From positions 1-64,000 of the forward strand of contig MU832027.1 of the NCBI GenBank assembly GCA_029204225.1: a DNA stretch of 64,000 nt, read 5' to 3'. This document shows positions 49,579 through 61,026 of the stretch, piece by piece. Position numbers and translations under genes: made by a program. Within the stretch, counting starts at the first letter, position 1. Each line of letters begins with the position of its first letter. Below the pieces are notes generated by a model. The model was given only the letters and a program-made list of their open reading frames with translations. It was not told the origin of the DNA and searched no databases. Origin of the DNA: Diphasiastrum complanatum. Taxonomy: Eukaryota; Streptophyta; Lycopodiopsida; Lycopodiales; Lycopodiaceae.

Positions 49579-50141
49579 TGTGAAAGATTTCAGGTCCTTA
49601 AGATCCAATCTACTTGAATGATCTTTGGTTAGAAAGAGAAATACACTACCAATCTCACCAATGTAGAAAAATCAGCATCTACACACAAAATGAGATGCAA
49701 ACACCAATAGAACTTGATCAAACTTGAATGAAATGAAAAGTTACTGTTGATGTCCATAAAAACTAGCAAGCTACTGTATTTCACACGTGTGAATCCAAAA
49801 ATAACAAATATAGATCATTCTACACATAGAATTGCAAGCAATCACCAAACGAGTTACATCCTTTTATAACAGATCGCAACCCTATTTGGCCACTTGGCTT
49901 TCCCACCAAAATAGTAACCCTACTAATTTTGGATCTAGATTCAATGTACCCAATTATTCAAATTTGAATCTATTCCAACTTGCATTCTAACTTTCCCACA
50001 CTTTCAAAAAGTGTTTATTAAAATGAAACTTAAAACAAACTTTGAAAAGTCAACCTCTAAGTCTAAAACAAGTTTTGGCCTCAATATGCCAAATATGGAA
50101 ATATATAGCAAAATGTGATTAAACTAGTTGAATCTTTCACA
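49579..50141 (-). repeat. E4 5' LTR with internal deletion
   Basis: Termini TGTGAAAGATT/AATCTTTCACA intact. About 85 bp present in the 3' LTR, downstream of the TATA-like box, are missing near 49848. CACACGTGTG at 49782-49791. Confidence 0.9.
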
Positions 50142-50177
50142 CAAAATACTCAAGCTAGATTTTGCCAATTTTTCACA
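50142..50177 (-). repeat. F-family 3' LTR, first 36 bp
   Basis: TGTGAAAAATTGGCAAAATC on the minus strand from 50177, preceded by a purine-rich TTTTTGAGAAG. It joins 44389 after removal of E4 and one CAAAA. Confidence 0.75.
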
Positions 50178-51025
50178 CTTCTCAAAAACTAGCTTGATGA
50201 GATACTAAATCTAACAAGAAACTTGTTGAGTGGATCCTTTGGTATGAATGTGATGTGAAGACCAACCAAGGGATCCTTCATAGCAAAAAATTCACCAAAT
50301 CCATTATAGAATTTCTTTGGTAGAAATCAATTGCCAACTCCTTTGATGAGCATTCCACCAATTTGCCACCATTTCCTTGTGTTCCCTTCATGCTTGAAGA
50401 TGATATTTGGCTTGAAAGATTCACTTCCTTGAAATCTGAGGCCTCCATGCCTCATGATGACCATGGAGAACAAGATCACAAGATAGGCAAAAAAGTTGAT
50501 TGCCAAGATTTTGCACTCTAGCTTGACTAGTCCACATACTATGAACTTTTTCCATGATAGATCTAATATTGAAATCAACAACCATCTTGATATTTTTGAG
50601 GCTACATATTTTCTCAAGGATATAGTGTCCTTTTTGGATGCTTCACTTAATCTCATGAGAAGTTTATTGCCTTACAAAATAAAAAAACAAGATTTTTCAC
50701 ACTATGAGAAACTATCTCATTCTTGCTGTTACAAGATTCAAGAGCATACTTTTGATGACACAATCACTTGATTTCAAAAATATTTGGAAACATATCTAAG
50801 CCATTAATGACAAGAATTATGTCCATACAAGAGGCGTCATTCTAGACTAGTATTGCAACTTGAACCATGAGATGTAGAAATCTCAACAAAGCAAGATGGT
50901 ACATCAAATATTTGAAGAGAAGCAAAAGTGAATATGTTGAACATGAACAAGACAAGAAAATTTATGAGAAGTAGAACACATTGGCAATTATTTTCCATGT
51001 GCTTTTACCAAAGCACCATCTTCAT
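50178..51025 (-). pseudogene. F element body, 3' part
   Basis: Homologous to the C element body at about 15955-16600: both have LMR(L/I)SEASK(K/V)DT, and the DNA around the CATG(C/T)CTCAT(G/A)ATGA words aligns. The longest frame is 50656-50327, 109 codons, interrupted compared with C. No RT, RNase H or other named domain. E5 inserted at 51025/51026 and duplicated TTCAT; the body resumes at 57187. Confidence 0.5.
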
Positions 51026-51707
51026 TGTTAAAAATTCACAATTCTAGCTTGACTAGTTTTGGTCATATGACTTGTAAATAGTTAGATGGTCACAATGTGG
51101 CTTGTCACACGTGCCAAATAGCATAGGATTCCATTCATAAGGATGTTCTCAAGTAGACCTAAGTGTTAGAACCTTTGGAATGAGTCCAAATTATGCTTAG
51201 ATACAAGGGAGAAAAAATAGGAGCTATTTTTGGTAATTTTTGCATTGTTGAGGGATCTCCAAGATTCCAACCCTAACTTGGTAGGGATGAAAGATCCAGC
51301 AAAATTAGCATTAGGGATAGGTTTAGGGCTACTCATACCTGCCAAAAACCGTGATGGATCATGTATATATAGGTGATGATATCTCACCAAAATCAATCAA
51401 GCAATTTCATGATTTTTCTCTCATAATGGTGCAATTGCTCTCTATGTTCATAATTGTTTGAGTACTTGTGATTACTAATGATTATAGGATTGAATGTAGG
51501 TCTGGTGTACAGTAATCAGACTGTGGGAGGCCGTACTTTCACACGTGTGAAGCCTTCTTCAAGGATTTGGGCCATTTAGTGAGGTTCAAGCATAGATTTT
51601 TGATGGATTTTGATGGTTCAACTTGTGCTAATCTTATGAAATCATAATCTATTGTTTCCCTCATCATTTCAAGTGTTTTAGGGTCCTTATTTGCTGTAAT
51701 TTTTACA
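51026..51707 (+). repeat. E5 5' LTR
   Basis: TGTTAAAAATTC to TTTTTACA; CCGTAC followed by TTTCACACGTGTGAA, palindrome at 51540-51549. Confidence 0.95.
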
Positions 51708-51720
51708 TGGTATCAGAGCC
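51708..51720 (+). other. E5 primer-binding site
   Basis: TGGTATCAGAGCC after the LTR. Confidence 0.95.
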
Positions 51721-52516
51721 TAAAGGCTGAAATGAGCTAAATCCTTGGTTTTCATTCAATTTGATCACAATTTTTGATCTAAATCTTGTGTAGATTGGAT
51801 CTTAGCATCTAGTATTGATTCTAGAACTCAAAGTGAGTTAAATACATTGGAGATTGGTGTTGTGTGACTTCATTTGCAGGTGTTTAGGTGTCTAAAACCA
51901 GAGGCAAAGTTGAATTCAATTCACATTACCAAGATAGCAAGTTTTGCTTGCTCCAAGCATTGATTTCTAAGCGAGTTTTGGAGGTGATTTCATAGAGGAG
52001 GCTTTCTAGCATTCAAGGAGAGGGAAGATCAGAGTTTTGGGGACTCTTCAAGGCTGTTCTAAGGTGTAGTAGACACCTCCTAAAGTGATTTAGGTTCAGT
52101 CCAACCATTGCTTGACTTATGCACCAAATTAGATCAATTTTTCATCAATTTTGATCATTTTTTGCTTGTGATTGGATAGTAGATTGTGTTGCATCCTCAT
52201 TAAGTTCCATTTAGATCTTTTACAAGTGATTTTGGAAGTGTATTAGGTTGCTGAAATTCACTCTTGATCAGATCATTTGGAAGCTTTAATGTTCTTTATA
52301 GAAAGAGGGGCAATTCTACTAGTATTGTCTACTTCAATCAAGCAAGTGCATTGTTTCTAGTATTCTATGATTTGATTTTGTTAGATATCATTCTTAGATC
52401 TTTATAGGAAGTCTATTACTGATCTTTTCAGGTCCCTAAGAAGTGGGATAAGGTAGACCTTCAATTATCAATAGAAGTAACCTTCATTTGTGTCAAGTCC
52501 TTGATTAGGAGACTAG

Positions 52517-55500
52517 ATGGCATCTATAAATGCATATCTTTTGGATACTAATGAAAGGCTCAACAAAACTAACTATTCCATGTGGAAAGTTATAATGGAA
52601 TCTATCATGATCATGCAAGATCTGATGGAAATTGTAAATGGTAAGGAGGGTGAACCTAGTCATCCTCAAGAAAAAGCCAAATACATCAAGAGGTGTAATG
52701 TTGCACTACATTGCATAAAAATGAATGTTGCAAATGAACTCTTAAGAGAGGTAGGAGATTGCATTTCAGCTCAAGATGCTTGGGAGACTTTGCAAAAGGT
52801 CTATGAATCCAAGAACCAAACTAGAATGTTAGCTTTGAAGAATCAAATCTATAGAAGCTATCAAAAGAAAGGAGAGAGTGCACATACTTTTGTCCTAAGA
52901 GTAAAGGAATTGAACAAAGAGCTAGCCTTTATAGGTGACCCTATCAAGGATGAAGAGCTTGTTGAACTCATATTGAATGGACTAAGCTTTGAATTTGACA
53001 ATTTGGTTCAGGGATATGCAATTATGGGTAAGCTACCCATACTTGAAGAACTTCAAGGCACACTCATGGCAGAGGAATCAAGAAGGAGCCAAATGCACGA
53101 GAGGATGGATAGGCTTTCCATCCAAGGTGGAGATGACCAAGCTCTCTTCACCAAAGGCAAAGGCAAGTCCAAAGGCAAAGGATCAACATTCAAGAAGTCT
53201 ACAAAGCTTGAGGATCAAGAAGGATCCTCAAAAGCATCTCCATCAACCACCAAAGTCAAGAAGGACAAATCAAAGGTGAAGTGCTACTATTGTAGCAAGA
53301 TGGGGCATTATGCCTCGGAACGCTTCAAGAGGAAGCAAGATCAAAGCCAATCCAACATGAGCAAAGAGGAGGAGGAGGAGAGTTCACATGAGGACTCTCT
53401 CATGATGTCCATATTTTCTTCAACAAGCTTCAAAGGAGAAGATCCTTGGTGGATTGACTCGGGTGCTAGTTCACACATGACTAGTAAAAGGGATTTTTTC
53501 TCTTCTCTCTTATCTTATGATGGACCTATAAAGTCTATCTATACAGCAAATGATGAAGCTTGTAAGATTGAAGGAGTTGGTAGCATTCCCCTTTGCTTAG
53601 GATCTTCCAAAAAGATCAACATAGAAGGTGTTTTGTACATTCCTACAATAACAAAGAATCTACTAAGTGTTGGCCAAATGGTAGACAATGGTTTCAATGT
53701 TGACTTTTCTTCAAATGAATGTTTCATCAAGAAGAAGGGTAAGATAGTGGCTAAGGGCACTAGACTTGGCAAACTTCATAAGCTGGATGCATTTGTGGAT
53801 ACTAATGTTGTCATGTTGGCCGAGAAGAGCAAGATATCTACCTTTACTTTATGGCACAAAAGACTTGGACATGTCAACTCGGGTTCCATGGAGGCTATGA
53901 TCAAGGAGGAGTATGCTTTAGGCCTACCAAGGTCTATTGGGAAGGAAGACAAGGTTTGTGAAGCTTGTGCCTTATCCAAGGCACATAAGAAGGTGTTTCC
54001 TAACTCCATCACAAAGTCATCTCATCCTCTTGAACTCATACACTCGGATGTGCACATTGCTAGCACCAAATCTAATGGAGGTTCATCCATGTTTTTAACC
54101 TTCATTGATGACTACTCAAGATATTGTTGGGTGTTCTTACTTTCCTTCAAGTCTCAAGTATTTGATACTTTTGTAAAGTTCAAGTTGTTTGTGGAAAAGC
54201 ATCATAATCATAGCATCAAGATTCTTAGAAGTGACAATGGTGGAGAATTCATCTCCAATGAGTTCAAGGCCTTTTGTGAGGAGGAAGGGATCAAGAAAGA
54301 GACTTCTTGTCCTTACACTCCTCAACAAAATGGAGTTGCTGAAAGAAGGAATAGAACATTATGTGAATGTTCTAAGGCTTTAAGATTAGATGCTTGTTTG
54401 CCCAAATCCTTTTGGGGTGAGTCTCTTGTATGTGCAAACTACTTGATGAATAGGGTGTCTTGCAAAGCAATTGAAGGCAAAACTCCATATGAGATGTTGT
54501 ATGGAAAGAAACCCAATCTTAATCACTTGAAAGTTTTTGGGTGTATATGTTATGTGCATGTGCCATTGGAAACAAGAACCAAGGAGGATCCATCTTCCAC
54601 AAGAGGGATCATGCTTGGATATGCAAGCTCAAGCAAGGGCTACAAAGTCTATCTCCCATCCTTGAACAAATTTGTTGTTTCAAGGGATGTCATCTTTGAT
54701 GAACATCATATGCATATGCTTGAAGAAGGCTCAAGTGCTCCAACAATCAAGAAGAAGATGGCCGAGGAGCAAGATCTTGGTTTTGAGGAGGAGCTCATGG
54801 AGGAGCAAGCACCAAACCCACCTATCACACCAAGGAGATCTTCAAGGGCAAAAGTGGAGCCATCAAGGCTCACATATCAAGGCAAAGGACAGCAAGTTGA
54901 GGGTATATCATCCACTTCTTATGCTTTATCTAGTTTTGAAGAACCGTCTAATGTTGAAGATGCATTGAACTCCAAAGAATGGTATAAAGCTATGTTGGAT
55001 GAGTATGATGCCTTGATTGAGAATGAAACTTGGTTGCTTGTTGAGAGACCTCAAAGGAATGTAATAGGATGCAAGTGGGTCTTCAAGCTTAAGTTGAATG
55101 CAAATGGGAGTGTTAACAAACATAAAGCAAGATTAGTTGCAAAAGGTTATGCTCAAGAGAGAGGGATAGACTATGAGGAAACTTTTGCACCCGTGGCCAA
55201 GATGGTCACAATAAGACTAATCATTGCACTTGCATCACATTTTGGATGGATTCTATGTCAAATGGATGTCTCTAATGCTTTCTTGAATGGTTTTTTGGAA
55301 GAGGATATCTATATGGAGCAGCCACAAGGGTTCATCAAGCATGGAATGGAGAACAAAGTATGCCATCTCCAAAGAAGCATCTATGGCTTGAAGCAAGCCT
55401 CGAGATCTTGGAATTCAAGACTACATTGCTATCTTATTTCACTTTCTTTTGTTCAAAGTGAATATTATCCCACTCTTTACATTAAGTTTGATGATGTTGG

Positions 55501-56485
55501 TATTGTACTTTTACTCATTTATGTAGATGACATCATCATTAGTGGAAATAGTGTTGATGGTATTGAAAAAATCAAGATAGATCTATCCTTAGAGTTCAAG
55601 ATGGTAGATCTAGGGTGTCTTCACTTCATCTTAGGCATAGAAGTACTTAGAGGGTCTGATTTTATCTTTATAAGTCAAGTAAACTATGCTCAAAGTCTTT
55701 TGAAGAAGTTTAAGATGGAAGTATGCAAAAGTGTTGACACACCAATGGAGCAAGATGTAAAAGTGCCAAATGAAGATGATGAAAGATCCTTCATGGACAT
55801 CACTTTGTTTAGGCAACTTATAGGTTCCTTAATGTGGATCACTATAACTAGACCAGATCTTAGCTTTAGTGTATGTAGGTTGAGCCAATCCATGCAAAAT
55901 CCATTGAATATCCATTGGAAAAAGGCTAAGAGGATTCTAAGATACATCTCGGGTACATTGGATTTTGGGATTCTATATAGAGGAGATGTGATTAACCTTC
56001 ATGCAGTTAGTGATTCAGATTTTGCAGAGGACAAGAGGGATAGGAAATCAACAAGTGCCTATTCAACTTTCATAGGAGAAGGTGTGGTTTCATGGCTTTC
56101 ATAAAAGCAAGAAACTATATCTCTATCTTCAACCGAGGCCGAGTACAAAGCTTTGACAACCACTACAAAGGAGGTACTTTGGATCAAGAGATTATTGGTG
56201 GAACTAAAGATCATGGATTCAGAGGAGGCACCAATCATCTAAAATGACAATATATCAGCCCAACACCTTGCATCTAACCCAATCTTCCATGCAAGATCTA
56301 AGCACATTGAGATATGCCATCACTTTGTGAGAGAAATGGTGCAAGCCAAGGAGATTGCTTTGGAGCATGTTCCAAGCAATGAATGTGTAGCTGATCTACT
56401 TACTAAACCGCTTCAAAAGACACCTTTTATGAAGTTCAGATCATCACTTGGAGTGATTAGTAAAGCAATGATTGAACCAAGCTAG
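52517..56485 (+). pseudogene. E5 Gag-Pol with two stops in RNase H
   Basis: Collinear with the E1 polyprotein. The frame is open for 1195 codons (through gag, protease, integrase and RT with YVDD), then TAA at 56102-56104 replaces a Lys codon of E1 and a second TAA at 56240-56242 replaces the Tyr of YNDN. The remaining RNase H part reaches TAG at 56483-56485. The last zinc-knuckle Cys is changed to Arg (CGC at 53321-53323), and SDSDFAGD has become SDSDFAED. RNase H is therefore truncated before its later acidic residues, and the nucleocapsid knuckle is lost. Not autonomous. Confidence 0.95.
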
Positions 56486-56489
56486 ATAG

Positions 56490-56499
56490 TGAGGAGGAG
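56490..56499 (+). other. E5 polypurine tract
   Basis: TGAGGAGGAG before the 3' LTR. Confidence 0.85.
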
Positions 56500-57181
56500 T
56501 GTTAAAAATTCACAATTCTAGCTTGACTAGTTTTGGTCATATGACTTGTAAATAGTTAGATGGTCATGATGTGGCTTGTCACACGTGCCAAATAGCATAG
56601 TATTCCATTCATAAGGATGTTCTCAAGTAGACCTAAGTGTTAGAACCTTTGGAATGAGTCCAAATTATGCTTAGATACAAGGGAGAAAAAATAGGAGCTA
56701 TTTTTGGTAATTTTTGCATTGTTGAGGGATCTCCAAGATTCCAACCCTAACTTGGTAGGGATGAAAGATCCACCAAAATTAGCATTAGGGATAGGTTTAG
56801 GGCTACTCATACCTGCCCAAAACCGTGATGGATCATGTATATATAGGTGATGATATCTCACCAATATCAATCAAGCAATTTCATGATTTTTCTCTCATAA
56901 TGGTGCAATTGCTCTCTATGTTCATAATTGTTTGAGTACTTGTGATTACTAATGATTATAGGATTGAATGTAGGTCTGGTGTACAGTACTCAGACTGTGG
57001 GAGGCCGTACTTTCACACGTGTGAATCCTTCTTCAAGGATTTGGGCCATTTAGTGAGGTTCAAGCATAGATTTTTGATGGATTTTGATGGTTCAACTTGT
57101 GCTAATCTTATGAGATCATAATCTATTGTTTCCCTCATCATTTCAAGTGTTTTAGGGTCCTTATTTGCTGTAATTTTTACA
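56500..57181 (+). repeat. E5 3' LTR
   Basis: 682 bp; palindrome at 57014-57023. Confidence 0.95.
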
Positions 57182-57186
57182 TTCAT

Positions 57187-57559
57187 GAGCCTTACCATCA
57201 TGGAACATAGGTTGAGATACTCTAATTGCCTTATTCTCTTGAGATGATCCAAGATCCTCTTAACCACACTTTCACAAGATTAGATTCCAACTTGAAAAGA
57301 TTCCCACATCTAGTTCCTCTTGCTACCACATCACCATCCCTCTTAAATAAGCAAACGTCTTTTCCAAAATCAACCTGGAAACCATCATCTAGCATCTTGC
57401 CAACACTAATGAGATTCATAGTCAGATTAGGCACAAAAAGTACATCTTCAAGAATCATAGTGGATTCAATACCAATTGATACACTACAAATTCTTTCTAT
57501 CTTGCATTCACCATCAATAAGAATGAAAATAAACTTTCTAGAACCATTCTAAGGTGCAA
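57187..57559 (-). pseudogene. F element protease/pre-integrase remnant
   Basis: On the minus strand MILEDVLFVPNLTMNLISVGKM, followed by FGKDVCLFKRDG and ARGTRCGNLFKLES, matches the copia segment between protease and HHCC (compare VLYIPTITKNLLSVGQM in E1). It lies only a few bases after the primer site, so leader, gag and the protease active site have been deleted. A second frame slips after 57231. Confidence 0.7.
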
Positions 57560-57572
57560 GGCTCTGATACCA
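57560..57572 (-). other. F primer-binding site
   Basis: TGGTATCAGAGCC on the minus strand, followed to the right by the LTR end TTCAACA. Confidence 0.85.
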
Positions 57573-57750
57573 TGTTGAACACGTGGATGTGGGTGATTGC
57601 ACAATAGATCAAGCATAGATTGAATTCCAAGATCTATCTCACAAATCGAAGGCAAAAGCACAATGAAACATGCATATATCACTCCGTAAAGTACATTCAC
57701 ATGTGTGGAAAATTGAGATGGAAAAAACTAAGTACAAACCAATCTTGCGT
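57573..57750 (-). repeat. F 5' LTR, U5-side fragment
   Basis: Aligns with 43733-43960 (shared GTGGGTGATTGCAC, ATTGAATTCCAAGATCTATC and AGCACAATGAAACATGC) up to about 57750, where similarity stops. The palindrome region is deleted to ACACGTGG. Confidence 0.75.
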
Positions 57751-58979
<1,229 letters not shown>

Positions 58980-59250
58980 GTTCTAGTGAGGTGGTGACAT
59001 GTGTCACAAAATGTAACCACATCTCAATGAGAAATATGGCCCAAACAAATTAAGAGGCAAAGATCCTAAAGCCAATCACATTAAGAGGTTCAAAATGATT
59101 GGCCCGATCATGTTTTGTGATTCAAATCACTTGGCCAATCATATTGTGAGGCTCTAGCTAGTTGGTTCAATCATGGAGAGAGAGAGGTATGGATCTAGAG
59201 GTCCAATCATCATAAGAGATGGATGTTGGATTTCATAAGGAATAGATGAT
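58980..59250 (+). repeat. CCAAT / AAGAGG repeat array
   Basis: CCAATCA(C/T)ATT(AAGAGG or GTGAGG) words recur at about 59072, 59141 and 59203, with inverted ATTGG at about 59097. The style matches the U3 array of the B-family LTR, so this is probably an LTR fragment. Confidence 0.45.
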
Positions 59251-59610
59251 AGTTTTCTGATGACTCAGTCGACACCGACTATTCTGCCACCCTTCGACTA
59301 TTCGGTGTATATATCTAGTGACTTATTAGTTGCTTCGATTAAGCTCCACAAACATTGAATTAGCTCAATCGCCTATCAAGTCGATCAATCGAACATACAA
59401 AGCATAATTGTTTTATGCGACTGACTAATCATTGTTCCAGTATCTAGGTCGTGTATATCATTTTGAATGTTCATTTATTCATGTTCAGATTGTTTCTTGC
59501 TTGTAGATAAACTTATTTGTAGATTAAGTTGTATTCATATGAATGATAACATGCGTCGATTAGTCACTAGTTTTCACACCTAATATGCTTCTGCAAAGCT
59601 AAATCTAAAA

Positions 59611-60433
59611 CTAAGATAATTTGTTCATGGCTATGGAATCGATCATTTGCGAGATGAGTGGCTCGATAGCATTTCCATCATAACACAGAATGTGATTTAA
59701 ACTTCCCTGAATATATCTCATCGCTCTCGTTAATGTTTTCCAATGAGAGATCCTAGGATTAGGCATGAATTGACTTAACGTGCTAATAGTATATGCTAAA
59801 TCTGTTCTAGTACACAACATTGCATACATCAAAGATCTGATTAGTGAATGATAAGGGTACTTCGCTAAGTCGAATATTTCATTATTGGTCTCACCACAAG
59901 AAGGTTTAGTCAATACAATAGTTGGATCCATTGGTGTATCAATTGGTTTGCTTTTAGATATGTCTATTGGCTAAGATAGATCTTCTTCTGAAGTCTATTT
60001 TTAGTAATGTGAATTCCTTGCAAAGAATGGACAATGTCTAGATCAGTCATGTCAAATTTCTTTGATAGATCACTCTTAGTAGTTTGCAATAGGAAAGTGT
60101 CATTAAACAAAATAAATGTATCATCTATGTAAAGAGCTATGTGAACTGAATTGGTGCCTATATGCTTAGAATAAAGATTTCAGTCAACTGAATTGTTTGC
60201 AAAATCCAATTGAATGAGATAAGAGTTGATTCTATTGAACCATGCTCTTGCGGCCTGTTTTTGACCATAGATTGCTTTGTGCAGCTTGCACACTTTGTGC
60301 TCTTGGCCTTTGACTTCGAATCCTTTCGGTTGGAAGATATACAGCTCCTCTTCAACATTGCCATTGAGAAATGTGTGAAAAACTCAGATCCAAAAGATGC
60401 TAAAGTTTCATAAAGATCTTGGCCATGGAAGTT
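59611..60433 (-). pseudogene. Copia reverse transcriptase remnant, diverged family
   Basis: Reading the minus strand with frame changes: FLNGNVEEELYI, PKGFEVKGQEHKVCKL and IYGQKQAARAW, then a degraded active-site region (LYIDDTFIL, Ile for the usual Val in YVDD), and ATG-less RT thumb text (YPYHSLIRSLMYAMLCTRTDL, SQFMPNPRISHW). This is the copia RT order. Three or more frame breaks and stops. It belongs to a family different from the others here, and no LTRs can be assigned to it. Confidence 0.8.
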
Positions 60434-60465
60434 ATGCACATCTAGATTGAAAAAATGATAGAAAT

Positions 60466-61026
60466 TGTGATGTTAAGCATACTAAACATCAACTAAACAT
60501 CAAAATCTGATCATAAGCTTCCACAAACAGAAACTTGCTGTCCCTGTCCGTACTTCAGAGCCTACAACCTGCATTTCACACGTGTGAAGCCATAGCAACA
60601 AAGAAATCACAATTCTAGTGGCTAGAATGCAAGATATGAACAAAAAAGTGAGAGAGAAGAAGATGGACCTTCAAAGAGCATAACATTCATTCAATAGAAT
60701 GAAAATGAGATGTGTACATACTCGTGGAGATGGCTATTTATAGCAGCCATAGTGCCTCTTGGCCACTTGTCTTATGATAGGCTAAAATTGGGGTCCAATA
60801 GGATTCACCCATATACCTAGAAATTTGGTCAAATAGGAATGCACCAAATTATGAGCCAATAGAAGAGCTCCACACTCGACCTCCTCTAATTAATGTGACC
60901 TCAAAAGTAGTGTACACATACTTTGAGCCTCTACATACATGTATGAACCTATCTCTAACTTTTATTTGGCCATAGGCCTACAAAATCTCAAGTTAGGAAA
61001 ATACTACTAGTTGACAATTTTTCACA
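60466..61026 (-). repeat. E7 3' LTR
   Basis: Starts TGTGAAAAATTG at 61026 after the purine tract. The far end is placed at 60466 because of CATCACA there (561 bp); this boundary is tentative. CACACGTGTG at 60577-60586 with CCGTAC about 25 bp to its left. Confidence 0.7.

Larger units (their letters stand above)
44390..50141 (-). mobile_element. E4: complete but decayed A-family copia element
   Basis: Minus strand. 5' LTR 50141-49579 (563 bp, with an internal deletion of about 85 bp around 49848), primer site 49578-49567, gag-pol 48979-45052, purine tract 45068-45057, 3' LTR 45056-44390. Target duplication CAAAA at 44385-44389 and 50142-50146. It is the same family as A1 and A2 and sits inside the F LTR. 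Confidence 0.93.
51026..57181 (+). mobile_element. E5: second E1-family copia element, decaying
   Basis: LTRs of 682 bp at 51026-51707 and 56500-57181 with about nine differences by eye, target duplication TTCAT at 51021-51025 and 57182-57186, primer site and purine tract present. Organisation is identical to E1. More LTR differences than E1 (about nine against two) and nonsense mutations in pol make it the older copy. Inserted in the F element body. Confidence 0.96.
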
